The notes below the pieces were generated by a model. That model saw nothing but the letters and a program-made list of their open reading frames with translations. It had not been told where the DNA came from and searched no databases. From the NCBI RefSeq assembly GCF_009725235.1, contig NZ_WJFC01000003.1:62001-126000 (forward strand): a stretch of 64,000 bases of DNA, in the 5' to 3' direction. Shown here piece after piece: positions 9,133-17,527 of the stretch. This DNA comes from Scytonema sp. UIC 10036. Its GTDB lineage: Bacteria > Cyanobacteriota > Cyanobacteriia > Cyanobacteriales > Nostocaceae. Each line of letters begins with the position of its first letter. The stretch's first letter is position 1. The position numbers were made by a program, and so were the translations under genes.

Positions 9133-9462
9133 GGGTCGAACTTGTTCCTGGTCAAAAGCCCTAGCAATCATAGCCGCAAATTCTGCGCGTTCTACAGGCT
9201 GCTCCGGTCTAAAAGTTCCATTGGGAAAGCCTTCAATGATTCCTTTCTGAGTGAGAGTTTCAATGTATGGTTTTGCCCAGTAACTAGGTGCAACATCAAA
9301 ATAGTTAATGTCTGAATAGTTAACACCTGGATTCGATGTTGGAGATGGAGTTGGAGAAGGTGTTTGAGCAAGTACGGGAGCAGCGATTGCACTGACTGTC
9401 ATGGTAACAGATAGCACGACGCTACCTGATAAATAACGTAAGCAATTAAACATCGTAAACAT
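9028..9462 (-). CDS. Exported S-layer homology (SLH) protein, truncated at a junction
   Basis: The start MFTMFNCLRYLSGSVV gives a signal peptide ending near VLAQ. A proline/serine/threonine linker (TPSPTPSPTSN) and one SLH repeat follow: FDVAPSYWAKPYIETL, IIEGFPNGTFRPEQPVERAE, FAAMIARAF. After about residue 110 the frame reads antisense through the YihY relic (8885-9132), so the last 30 or so residues are not original. Typical relatives carry further SLH or porin domains. It is either a short accidental protein or a pseudogene; expression is unknown. Confidence 0.7.
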   Translation of the reverse strand: MFTMFNCLRYLSGSVVLSVTMTVSAIAAPVLAQTPSPTPSPTSNPGVNYSDINYFDVAPSYWAKPYIETLTQKGIIEGFPNGTFRPEQPVERAEFAAMIARAFDQEQVRPLGDTGFRIDIGLFCIGDRCFDDLRGLRTNKILNL

Positions 9463-9545
9463 TCCTCCAATGGTAAGATGAATTTTTGGGCTTCACCTCA
9501 GTACAACTTTTGTATCGAAGATGCAATAAATCAAAAGAAATAAAA

Positions 9546-9568
9546 GGGGTGTATTGACCTTACACCCC
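9546..9568 (-). terminator. Possible leader terminator/attenuator upstream of the SLH gene
   Basis: An 8-bp perfect stem (GGGGTGTA / TACACCCC, 7-base loop), read on the minus strand, is followed by TTTTATTTC. It lies about 80 bases upstream of the SLH start and would form in its leader RNA if transcription begins further upstream. No alternative antiterminator structure was worked out. Confidence 0.4.
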
Positions 9569-9618
9569 GTCTTCAGAGGGGACTATATAGATAAAATTTG
9601 ACTATACATCTGATAAAG

Positions 9619-9640
9619 TTCATTTTCACTTCATTTCGAC
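9619..9640. promoter_or_regulatory. 11-bp-spaced direct repeats upstream of the SLH gene
   Basis: TTCATTTTCAC is followed immediately by TTCATTTCGAC, giving two half-sites with 11-bp periodicity. This is the spacing used by OmpR/PhoB-class regulators. A similar array lies upstream of the DUF305 gene (61440-61472). Binding is an inference. Confidence 0.3.
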
Positions 9641-9912
9641 TCTTAAAAATGCAACAATCTAGTGCTCTTTACCTAATACAAATTGGAAAAAAGAAAGCAA
9701 TAGAATAAATAAATAGAATAGTGAGTTGAAATTAAGTAAGACCTACGAGGATTTTTTAATACCTATGGTATAAATTCTAAAATTTTTTCTCAACTTCACC
9801 TAACTATTTATAGATTAAAAAAAGAAGTAGTAAGTAGGGGGTAATGAAGGAAGATTTCATACATTCGTGTTGAGCTATTATTTGTAGGTGTCTAATTTGA
9901 AGATATCTCTCA

Positions 9913-10112
9913 ATAGTGGAAAAGTTGTGGAGTTCCCTCGCAATATGTCAAATTAATTTGATCGAGAACCGATTGGTTAGAATTGCCTCAACTTTTTTTC
10001 AACACAAATAACTAACCAATAGAGGAGTCAGCGATTTACAACAGGTACTACGCTCTAAAGTTGATGTTATTAATTTATTAATTTATCCACTTCTCCACAA
10101 GTTTTCCACTAT
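9913..10112. repeat. Nested inverted repeats, MITE-like or regulatory
   Basis: The outer arms ATAGTGGAAAAGTTGTGGAG (9913-9932) and CTCCACAAGTTTTCCACTAT (10093-10112) are inverted copies with one mismatch. The inner arms ATTGGTTAG (9972-9980) and CTAACCAAT (10012-10020) are perfect. The outer arms contain TTTTCCAC and CTCCACA, which resemble cyanobacterial DnaA boxes. This 200-base structure lies about 100 bases upstream of the rhodopsin-transducer gene. The rest of 9463-10213 shows no gene. Confidence 0.6.
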
Positions 10113-10213
10113 CTAAAGTTATATTCCTGCCATAATCACTCACCCATAGCTAACCAAAGCACAGTGTATGATGACGTTGCAAAATATTTACACGTAGCAG
10201 ACATTACAAACTG

Positions 10214-10594
10214 ATGAATAAACAGATAGGACACACACGTTGGGCAATAGCTGAAGGTTATATTCCAGCATATAGTCATGGATCAGAACCTCAATTCACT
10301 AGTCATGAAACAGCTTGTCTGTTGAATACTTCAGACAAAGATGCTCATGTAGAAATTATGATTTATTTTAGCGATAAAGAACCTGTTGGACCGTATCACG
10401 TAACGGTTCCTGCAAGACGCACCAAACATATGCGTTTTAACGACCTGACTGACCCAGATCCCATTCCTCGCGATACTGACTACGCGTGCGTTATTGAATC
10501 TGATATTCCGATTGTTGTTCAGCATACTCGACTTGATTCCAGACAATCTGAGAATGCTTTAATTAGTACCATTGCTTATGCTAGCAGTCACTAA
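10214..10594 (+). CDS. Sensory rhodopsin transducer homologue (ASRT family)
   Basis: This 126-residue soluble protein closely resembles the Anabaena sensory rhodopsin transducer: TRWAIAEGYIPAYSHGSEPQ, SHETACLLN, YFSDKEPVGPY, VPARRTKHMRFNDL and VVQHTRLDSRQSENAL. The family forms a beta-sandwich tetramer that binds the photoreceptor ASR, and it has been proposed to act on gene expression. No rhodopsin gene is adjacent, so a partner, if any, lies elsewhere or is absent. The family is also found in organisms lacking rhodopsins, where it may bind carbohydrates or DNA. It is preceded by the nested inverted repeats. Confidence 0.93.
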   Translation: MNKQIGHTRWAIAEGYIPAYSHGSEPQFTSHETACLLNTSDKDAHVEIMIYFSDKEPVGPYHVTVPARRTKHMRFNDLTDPDPIPRDTDYACVIESDIPIVVQHTRLDSRQSENALISTIAYASSH

Positions 10595-11153
10595 AAACAC
10601 AGAGCCATGCAAAATATTTCGTATAAAAACGCAATTGTTTACTCCCTGTAAATTCAAATACGCTTGTTGCAATTACTGTTGAAAGGATTGGAAAATGCTT
10701 ACACCAGTTTTCACTTAAATGAACCACATTGTTTATAAGGGCTTCCTCCTCGCAGTCAACCTTAACGAGTGTTGCAGCATAGTTAGCCTGTTCGAGCGTT
10801 TCTGCAATGACAACGCCAATGTGCTGACCGTGGTAGTGAATTGTTTCGCCTTGCAACGGAATCAGTCTCTGACCCGTTTTGCCTTGAGTTGGTTTCAGAT
10901 CTTCTGGTATTTCGTTGAGCTTTGGTGCATTGAGGTGTGTCATGACAGCGAGGACACCAGGTAACCTTTCTGCTGCCTGAGTGTCAATTTTGCGGATACG
11001 CCCTTTAGCGATTGTACTTTGTAAGATGACGGCGTGAGCCAGTTGCGGTAGACTAAATTCGGCTGTGTACTTCGCTGTTCCAGTCACTTTGACTCGTCCG
11101 TCAACGCGATCGACAGCTTGACCAATAAATTCGCCCATGTTTGTTTCCTTCAC
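10581..11153 (-). pseudogene. N-terminal fragment of a xanthine-dehydrogenase-type molybdenum subunit
   Basis: The frame starts MKETNMGEFIGQAVDRVDGR and continues VKVTGTAKYTAEF, LAHAVILQSTIAKGRI and HYHGQHIGVVIAETLEQANY. This is the first (a/b hammerhead) domain of the large molybdopterin-binding subunit, normally about 700 or more residues. Similarity ends around residue 140 (near 10740). The remaining residues are unrelated, and the catalytic molybdenum-binding domains are absent. The true start may be the second ATG. It follows the FAD-subunit relic as in intact yagS-yagR-type operons. Confidence 0.75.
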
Positions 11154-11166
11154 AATTCTTTGTTTC

Positions 11167-11399
11167 TCACGCTATTTCTGCCAACATTGACAATGCCCGC
11201 ACTATCGTTCTTTGTGCTAAATCTACCTTAAATTGGTTGTGCTGGCGCAGTTGGGCATCGTGAACGGTTGCAGTGGCGGCTTGCTCGAAAGTGTTACGAT
11301 TTGGTGGCGAACCAATGAGAATTTGTTCTGCTTCGTGCGCTCGCCAATGTTTTGTACCAACACCACCGAGTGCTACCCTTGCTCCTTGAATCGTACCGT
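11167..11399 (-). pseudogene. C-terminal fragment of an FAD-binding xanthine-dehydrogenase-type subunit
   Basis: The minus-strand frame reads GTIQGARVALGGVGTKHWRA, EAEQILIGSPPNRNTFEQAA and RTIVRALSMLAEIA before TGA. This is the C-terminal domain of the FAD-binding subunit of molybdenum hydroxylases. The FAD-binding N-terminal domain is missing. It lies directly upstream of the large-subunit fragment in the same direction, as in a normal operon. Confidence 0.65.
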
Positions 11400-11572
11400 C
11401 AGAGCATCAGTACAGTAGCTAAAATGGGGCACTCGTCCTTTCATCTTGCTTTTGATAGTGCTTTGGATCTTTCCTAGCTCGTGATAGATGTCAGATGGCT
11501 GTGAACAAGACATAACTGATTGTAGAGATTGGTATTAACGAGCGGGGGTGCTTTTAAAAGCAAAGATTCGAC

Positions 11573-13435
11573 ATGAGAATTCTCTTAGTTGAAGATGATA
11601 ATTTACTTGCTCAAGCTGTTGCGGCATATCTCACAGAACAACGTTATGTGGTTGATATTGCTGTTGACGGTCAAGATGGTTGGGAGTTGGCGGCGGTCTG
11701 CAACTACGATCTAATTTTACTAGATGTCATGCTACCTAAGATAGATGGCATAAGTCTTTGTCGGCAATTGCGTCAAGACGGCTATCAAATGCCTATCCTG
11801 CTGCTTACGGCAAAGGACACCAAAACTGATAAAGTTATGGGTTTAGATGCTGGAGCAGACGATTATTTAGTTAAACCTTTTGACTTTCAAGAGTTAGCAG
11901 CCCGTATTCGTGCTTTACTCCGTCGGGGAAATTCTTCCTTACCTCCTATTCTAGAATGGGGAAATTTGCGCCTCGATCCCAGTAGTTGTGAGGTGAGTTA
12001 TGCAAGCGAAGCCTTGCATTTAACATCAAAGGAGTTCAGTATTCTGGAGCTTTTTTTACGCAACAGCCAGCGCGTATTTAGCCGAAGTGCCATCATCGAT
12101 CAACTCTGGAGTGCTGATGAAGATCCGCCAGCAGAAAACACAATTAAGTCTCATATTAAAAGTCTGCGGCAGAAGTTGAAAGCAGCAGGTGCATCCTATG
12201 ATTTCATTGAAACGGTTTACGGATTGGGTTATCGCTTAAAGCCTCTGTCTCACGAACAAACTTCTCAGGTTTCCGAAAAAGAGCCCAATTGGATACAGCA
12301 GCAAGCTCTGTTGGCAGCCTTTGATAAGGCGCGAGAGGATTTTAAAGCTAAGGTTGCAGAGCGCATTGCAGTTCTAGAACAAGCAACCAATGCTTTAAGA
12401 AAAGGTGTCCTTGATGTCCAACTACGACAAAACGCAAGGGAAGAAGCACACAAGCTAGCAGGTTCCTTGGGAAGTTTTGGTTTTGCCAATAGTTCGCATT
12501 TAGCTTATGAGGTAGAGCATTTGCTTGAAGGTGAAGCACTTATCGATCGCGTTCAAGCTCTATACTTGTACGAAGTTGTGATGAAGATGCAGCAAGAAAT
12601 AGAGCAAAATTCGGTCGAACCAAGCTTTGTTGAGCCACTGCCAACTGAGCAATGCCAGAATGTGCTATTGGTGGTTAGTGGCGATCGACTTGTCGTTGAG
12701 TCGTTGGCAAAGGAAGCTGCTTACTTCAATTTCCAAGTAAAAACTGTTACAGATACTGCCAATGCCAAACGTGCGCTCGACAATGCCCAAACCTTTGATG
12801 AAACATCCGAGCGTTTTTATGCAGTGATACTTGACCTCTGTGGTTCTCATAACGTTCGGGAAAGTTTAGAGCTTGTAGCAGAATTATCCAATCAAACACC
12901 ACCAATACCAGTGTTGGTGTTTGTAGACCGAAATGATTTTACTAACCGCATAGAAGTAGCAAGAGCAGGTGGAGGTGGTTTTTTAGACAAATCTATGCCT
13001 CCCAAGCAAGTGTTAGAGCAAGTTATCCAACTACAACGCCCAAGCATTACTCAGGCAAAAGTCATGATCGTAGACGATGACCCACATGTGGTGACCCTTA
13101 TACAGAAATTACTAGAGCCAGTGGGACTGAAATTAGCAACTCTTTGCGATCCGCAGCACTTTTGGGAAATCCTGACAAAATTTTCTCCGGATTTACTGCT
13201 TCTAGATGTAAAAATGCCGAATATCAATGGTATCGAGTTATGTCAGGTGGTGCGTAATGACCCGCACTGGTGCAAACTTCCAGTGCTATTTCTGACTGCT
13301 CACACAGAAGTAGAGACTGTTGAGCAAATATTTGCAGCAGGTGCTGATGATTGCGTGAGCAAGCCGATTGTAGGAGCACAACTGGTCACTCGAATTCTCA
13401 ATCGGTTACAACGAACCGAGTTGCTTGGGAACTAG
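11573..13435 (+). CDS. Multidomain OmpR-type response regulator (REC-wHTH-HPt-REC-REC)
   Basis: The 620 residues contain, in order, a receiver domain (1-117, acceptor D51 in LILLDVMLP) and a winged-helix OmpR/PhoB DNA-binding domain (about 128-225, ending YGLGYRLKP). An HPt-like domain follows (about 255-350, with the histidine in EEAHKLAGSLGSFGF). A degenerate receiver (about 365-480) lacks the N-terminal acidic pair and has VILDLCGS. A normal C-terminal receiver (about 488-610, MIVDDDPH and LLLLDVKMP) completes it. It probably acts as a phosphorelay hub and transcription factor. No cognate kinase is adjacent, since the nearest kinase at 5317-6267 is broken. Confidence 0.88.
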   Translation: MRILLVEDDNLLAQAVAAYLTEQRYVVDIAVDGQDGWELAAVCNYDLILLDVMLPKIDGISLCRQLRQDGYQMPILLLTAKDTKTDKVMGLDAGADDYLVKPFDFQELAARIRALLRRGNSSLPPILEWGNLRLDPSSCEVSYASEALHLTSKEFSILELFLRNSQRVFSRSAIIDQLWSADEDPPAENTIKSHIKSLRQKLKAAGASYDFIETVYGLGYRLKPLSHEQTSQVSEKEPNWIQQQALLAAFDKAREDFKAKVAERIAVLEQATNALRKGVLDVQLRQNAREEAHKLAGSLGSFGFANSSHLAYEVEHLLEGEALIDRVQALYLYEVVMKMQQEIEQNSVEPSFVEPLPTEQCQNVLLVVSGDRLVVESLAKEAAYFNFQVKTVTDTANAKRALDNAQTFDETSERFYAVILDLCGSHNVRESLELVAELSNQTPPIPVLVFVDRNDFTNRIEVARAGGGGFLDKSMPPKQVLEQVIQLQRPSITQAKVMIVDDDPHVVTLIQKLLEPVGLKLATLCDPQHFWEILTKFSPDLLLLDVKMPNINGIELCQVVRNDPHWCKLPVLFLTAHTEVETVEQIFAAGADDCVSKPIVGAQLVTRILNRLQRTELLGN

Positions 13436-13737
13436 CTAAATATTTTGGTAACACTGCTCAACATTCCACCAGTTTTCCACTTTTTGAAGGTATTGTCAAA
13501 CCAGAAGCATTTGCTATTTTAGCCTAACTGAAATGCTCATAAGTAGCTCAAACAAATGAAATGTAAGATGCCTTAGGCTTGTAGTTGGGATTTATGCGTT
13601 CGCCGCCCTTGCGTGCTGTAGGCATAGACAGCGCAACTACGAACATCTTATGTTTTTTTAGGTTGAACTGCTTATTAAGAAGATTGGTGGTGCTTCTGTA
13701 AGAGTTAACATATTTGTCAATCTTGTAAGGAGGAAAA
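13436..13737. other. Intergenic region with palindromic repeat
   Basis: A palindromic interspersed repeat (about 13577-13648; GTAGTTGGGATTTATGCGTT ... GGCATAGACAGCGCAACTAC) matches 61058-61126. A good ribosome binding site (AAGGAGGA, 13728-13735) precedes the stress-protein ATG at 13738. Confidence 0.7.
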
Positions 13738-14421
13738 ATGGCACTTCAACAACGTAAACGTGCAGTTGGTACATTTTCTAGCAGAGAAGAAGCCGAAGCG
13801 GCGTTAAATGACTTGAGAAGTTCTGGTTTCAACATGGATAGAGTTTCTATCTTAGCAAAGAAGTCAGAGCACAATGACCAAATTGCAGGAGCCGATGTCA
13901 AAGACCGTGGTGATGATGAAGCTCAAGAAGGTGCTGGGATTGGTGCAGTAGCAGGTACCGTCTTAGGTGGTCTCGGTGGCTTACTCGTAGGTCTTGAAGC
14001 TTTAATTATTCCAGGAGTTGGTCCTTTTCTCGCAGCTGGAACCATAGCAACAACCTTGGCTGGTGCTGGGATAGGTGCAGCCGCAGGAAGCCTTGTAGGA
14101 GCGCTAACTGGTGCTGGGATTCCTGAAGAGGATGCTCGAGCCTACAGCGATCGCATATCTCAAGGTGACTACTTGGTGATGATTGAAGGCACGGAGGATG
14201 AAATTAACCGTGCTGGCTCCATTTTACGAAATCGGAATATTCGTAATTGGAACATATATGGCGTATCTCACGAAGGACAGAATTACACTTCTGATGTTGC
14301 TCCTCCTATAGGTCGGGCTTCAGATAGATACGAAGATAGAACTGCTCCTGGATATGAAGAGAGAATTGCCACTGAAGATGAACCTGTGACAATTGTAGAT
14401 AAGCGAGAGCAAATACACTAG
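13738..14421 (+). CDS. General stress protein with glycine-zipper region
   Basis: This 227-residue protein begins with a 17M-like general-stress fold (VGTFSSREEAEAALNDLRSS, GFNMDRVSILAKK). A glycine/alanine-rich hydrophobic middle (about residues 70-130, GAGIGAVAGTVLGGLGGLLV) could insert into membranes as a glycine zipper. A second alpha/beta part follows (EDARAYSDRISQGDYLVMIE) and then an acidic tail. Such proteins are common in cyanobacteria and are induced by osmotic or desiccation stress in relatives. AAGGAGGA 2 bases before the ATG supports the start, although the spacing is short. Confidence 0.82.
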   Translation: MALQQRKRAVGTFSSREEAEAALNDLRSSGFNMDRVSILAKKSEHNDQIAGADVKDRGDDEAQEGAGIGAVAGTVLGGLGGLLVGLEALIIPGVGPFLAAGTIATTLAGAGIGAAAGSLVGALTGAGIPEEDARAYSDRISQGDYLVMIEGTEDEINRAGSILRNRNIRNWNIYGVSHEGQNYTSDVAPPIGRASDRYEDRTAPGYEERIATEDEPVTIVDKREQIH

Positions 14422-14479
14422 ATTCTTTCTCTCAAAAATGGCTCGTATCATGTTCGGAGACATAAATTATTCATCTTGT

Positions 14480-14628
14480 GGAACGGGCGGTGAGCCTAGT
14501 CCTGTAGCGGCTTTCCCGCCGTAGGGAACTAGCATATAGCCCTTGTGGGCATAGCTTTCAGTGTCGCGCTAGCGACGAGAGCGTCTCCGTAAAGAGATAC
14601 CCGTAGGGGACGCCCGTTCTATATTAAA
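14480..14628. repeat. Complex palindromic interspersed repeat
   Basis: Several short inverted segments are joined in tandem, such as GGGCGG..CCGCC, AGCGACGAGAGCGTCTCCGT and ACCCGTAGGGGACGCCCGTTC. Such composite elements are frequent between cyanobacterial genes. The element fills the gap between converging genes. Confidence 0.6.
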
Positions 14629-14680
14629 GTCTAATATGGCATCACACTTTGCAATATTTTGTCAACATGACGCTGCACCA

Positions 14681-15628
14681 TTAGCTATTTTTAAAACGAG
14701 CCACAATGTAACCAACAAAAATCAGAAACACTGCCGTTATAGCAATTGGAATTGCAAAAGGTAAGTAAATTAAGTGAAGTGGATTATAAGATAACATTTT
14801 CCCTAATCTATCAAAAAAGACTTGTAACTTCCCTTTAAATCCAGAGATAGATTCTTGATAATTCCCTGGCACCTTACCCCGTGCCAACAAATTTTTTTGC
14901 CAGTAATAATCGCAACCAATCAGGAAAAAACGTTGGAAAAAATGAGATAATCCATTTGGCGGTGCGTGAGTTGCCCTAGCTAGTGGCTGTCGCCAAAGAG
15001 AATAACCGTTAGATAGTATATTTTGAGCGTGAATGACACAATTTCCTCGATAAAGTGGAAGCTCAACTGGAATGGGATACTTTAGGAGAAAATTCCGTCG
15101 AAAAGCTACATTATTTAGAAAATACTGAGAGGTTTTTGTTAAATTTTTCTGCCCTGAGTACTGAGGAAAGATATAAGTTAAAGCCATTGCAGTCCCGTAA
15201 GGTCCCCAACCTCTTACTGTTGTTTCTCCTGCTACAACTTGGATATTACTGTCCAAAACAAACGGAGTTAGAAGATTTCTCAACCAGTTTTTCTCATAAA
15301 TACAATCTGAATCGCAGTAAACAATAATTTCCGCTATAACAAGTTCCGCTCCTATCATTTTTGCTTTGTAATAGCTAGTGTCCGATGGCACTTGATGAAC
15401 TACAATCCAAGGACACTTCTCTTGTATTTGCTTCAGTTTTTCCTGTGAGAGATCGCCGCTATCAATTAGCAAAACTTTAGGAATATGAGTATGAAAAATG
15501 TCTTGATTTGTAATAGAAGTTAAAGAATCACAAAAATCAGAAATGTCAGCATTTGCCAAATTTTCCGTCTCTAAAACTAAAGAAAAACTTGGTAACTCTA
15601 TTACAGGCAATGCTTCCGCTTGTCCCAT
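14681..15628 (-). CDS. Family 2 glycosyltransferase, membrane-anchored
   Basis: This 315-residue protein has a GT-A fold. The pattern VVHQVPSDTSYYKAKMIGAE and the metal/nucleotide motif YCDSDC (within IIVYCDSDCIYEKNW) are those of GT2 enzymes. One C-terminal membrane segment (IYLPFAIPIAITAVFLIFVG) is present. The acceptor is unknown. The gene lies downstream, on the same strand, of the HpnP-like gene, separated by about 265 bases of repeats. It could therefore belong to the lipid-glycosylation cluster or be independent. Confidence 0.75.
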   Translation of the reverse strand: MGQAEALPVIELPSFSLVLETENLANADISDFCDSLTSITNQDIFHTHIPKVLLIDSGDLSQEKLKQIQEKCPWIVVHQVPSDTSYYKAKMIGAELVIAEIIVYCDSDCIYEKNWLRNLLTPFVLDSNIQVVAGETTVRGWGPYGTAMALTYIFPQYSGQKNLTKTSQYFLNNVAFRRNFLLKYPIPVELPLYRGNCVIHAQNILSNGYSLWRQPLARATHAPPNGLSHFFQRFFLIGCDYYWQKNLLARGKVPGNYQESISGFKGKLQVFFDRLGKMLSYNPLHLIYLPFAIPIAITAVFLIFVGYIVARFKNS

Positions 15629-15651
15629 TTGTTGACCTTAACAAAATTAAC

Positions 15652-15891
15652 TATAGCAATTCCGACTTTCATAAGGTACAAGATAATGAATTAACCGCAG
15701 CCTGTAGCTGACGAACGCAGACAAATTTGTACCTCAGCAGATTAGGAAACACTATATATAATCTTGAATCTAGCAAAAGCTATTTATTTTTTTTATAACT
15801 TTCGATACTTAAATAAATTGTTATTGAGCAATGTTAATCCTACACGAAAGTACAACTTCATCTGCGTGCATCGGCTACAGGGTGCGGTTAA
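15652..15891. repeat. Interspersed repeat with inverted partner arms
   Basis: The arm at 15652-15740 (TATAGCAATTCCGACTTTC ... AACCGCAGCCTGTAGCTGAC) matches 1470-1562. The segment 15841-15891 (CATCTGCGTGCATCGGCTAC then AGGGTGCGGTTAAT) is its inverted, diverged counterpart. The two arms enclose about 100 AT-rich bases, giving a small mobile-element-like shape without coding capacity. Confidence 0.5.
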
Positions 15892-15893
15892 TA

Positions 15894-17498
15894 TTAAACT
15901 TCAACTGACACTTCCTGACGGACTTTCTGAGAGTAAAAAGAAGCAGATTCATCTCCGCGATCGCACTCTTGAGCAAACTTAATCAGATGGTGTCCCACAA
16001 GCCCAACATGAATTAAACCTTCTATATTGCCAGTTTTTAATGCTGGTATTGCCATATTCCAGAAAATTTTACGATAATTACCAAAAACACCCACTCTAAA
16101 TATAATATTTAACAAAATTGTCAAACCTTTTTTGATATTATCCCAAGAAGTGCGGGCAGGGCTGTTAGGAACTGCGATGCGATTGGGATAAGTATGCTGC
16201 ATATTATAAGCAAATCGCTGATACAAAAATTCTGGTTTGTATGCTTCTGTAATACAGCGTCGCCACATATTAATAACCCGTTCGTAAGGCATTAAAAAAT
16301 TAATATTTGATTCTCGATTTTCTTCAAACACGAGCCGTCCTTCTCGTTCCAACCGTCGCCATAGTGGAGTTTTGGGTAATGCATAAAGTAGGTTAATGGT
16401 TAACATGGGAATCTGAGACAGCCGAATGAATTCGAGAATTCGATCTGGCGTGTCAGGTGTATCGGTATCAAATCCTATAATGATTCCTGATACGACTTCC
16501 ATGCCATAACTATTCAAAATTTTAATTGCGTCTAGAATTGGTATACTAAGATTTTGTGTTTTAGAAATCGCTTGGAGAGCATCAGTTTCTGGCGTTTCAA
16601 TACCACAAAAAACGGTACAAAAATAAGCTTCTCGCATCATTTCTAACAATTTGGGGCTTTGTGCCAAATTGAGTGTTGCTTCACAGGCAAATTGAACTGG
16701 ATATCCATTGCGTTTTTGCCAGTCGATCAGATGAGGAAGCAACTTTGTGATGGCACGGCGATCGCCCACAAAGTTATCATCGACAAAGTAGACTGCACCT
16801 GGATTGCCAGATGCGAGCATAGCATCAAGTTCGACTAGAACTTGCTCTGGTTCTTTAAGACGAGGGTTGCGTCCGTATAATTCAGGAATATCGCAAAATT
16901 CACAACGGTAGGGACAACCACTAGAAAACTGAACATTTGCAAGAAAATAATGTTTGAGATTTACCAAATCATATGCTGGAATAGGAAATTTGTTCAGAGG
17001 TAAACGTTCTTTAGTTTCAAAGCGAATTTGCTTTTCGGGGCGTGTCACGTGTGTATCCAAATATTCAATCATTTGGTCAGTCGCATCCCCTAGTTCTCCT
17101 AAGTGTAAAATATTAAAATCGGGATAATACTCCGGGCAACTAGAAACAGAAGGACCTCCCACAACTGTTATTTTGCCTTCCTTGTGAGCGATTTCATTAA
17201 TTTGATTAATCTGTAGGCGTTGAATGTGCATTCCACTCACAATGACTACATCAGCCCATTGGTAATCCAATCTTTTTGCCACTTGTACGTTTTCATCAAT
17301 AAATCGAACCTCCCACTGTTTGGGTAAATAAGCAGCTACAACTAAAATACCTTGTGGTGGCATAAAAGCTTTAACACAACTCATCAAGGGGTAAGCATGA
17401 TGGAAAGTTCCAAATGACCGACTGTATTTAGGGAAGATACATAGAATACGTCGGTGATGACGCGGAATGTAGGTTACAAGCAAATCCTGTGGAATCAT
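15894..17498 (-). CDS. hpnP: B12-binding radical SAM protein, HpnP-like (hopanoid C-2 methylase class)
   Basis: The 534 residues comprise an N-terminal cobalamin-binding-type domain (about 15-150), a radical SAM domain with the cluster motif CPYRCEFC (C195, C199, C202), and a C-terminal DUF4070-like region. Features such as FGTFHHAYPLM, VVIVSGMHIQR, CDIPELYGRNPRL and VYFVDDNFVG are those of the HpnP class, which methylates C-2 of the hopanoid A ring. Related B12-radical SAM enzymes of unknown substrate share much of this pattern. The neighbouring HpnI and HpnJ genes favour a hopanoid role. It is probably co-transcribed from the 19-kb side with the GT39 gene (29-base gap). Confidence 0.7.
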   Translation of the reverse strand: MIPQDLLVTYIPRHHRRILCIFPKYSRSFGTFHHAYPLMSCVKAFMPPQGILVVAAYLPKQWEVRFIDENVQVAKRLDYQWADVVIVSGMHIQRLQINQINEIAHKEGKITVVGGPSVSSCPEYYPDFNILHLGELGDATDQMIEYLDTHVTRPEKQIRFETKERLPLNKFPIPAYDLVNLKHYFLANVQFSSGCPYRCEFCDIPELYGRNPRLKEPEQVLVELDAMLASGNPGAVYFVDDNFVGDRRAITKLLPHLIDWQKRNGYPVQFACEATLNLAQSPKLLEMMREAYFCTVFCGIETPETDALQAISKTQNLSIPILDAIKILNSYGMEVVSGIIIGFDTDTPDTPDRILEFIRLSQIPMLTINLLYALPKTPLWRRLEREGRLVFEENRESNINFLMPYERVINMWRRCITEAYKPEFLYQRFAYNMQHTYPNRIAVPNSPARTSWDNIKKGLTILLNIIFRVGVFGNYRKIFWNMAIPALKTGNIEGLIHVGLVGHHLIKFAQECDRGDESASFYSQKVRQEVSVEV

Positions 17499-17527
17499 AA
17501 CTTAAGGTGTGTTTGACAGATTAGTAA

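Noticed and set aside
9913..10112. Possible chromosomal origin because of DnaA-box-like sequences
   Set aside because: Only two box-like pairs within an inverted repeat; no dnaA, dnaN or replication gene nearby.
11373..11513. 46-codon minus-strand frame starting MSCSQPSDIYHELGKIQ
   Set aside because: It has a reasonable start but overlaps the FAD-subunit relic and matches nothing I recognise; too short to support.
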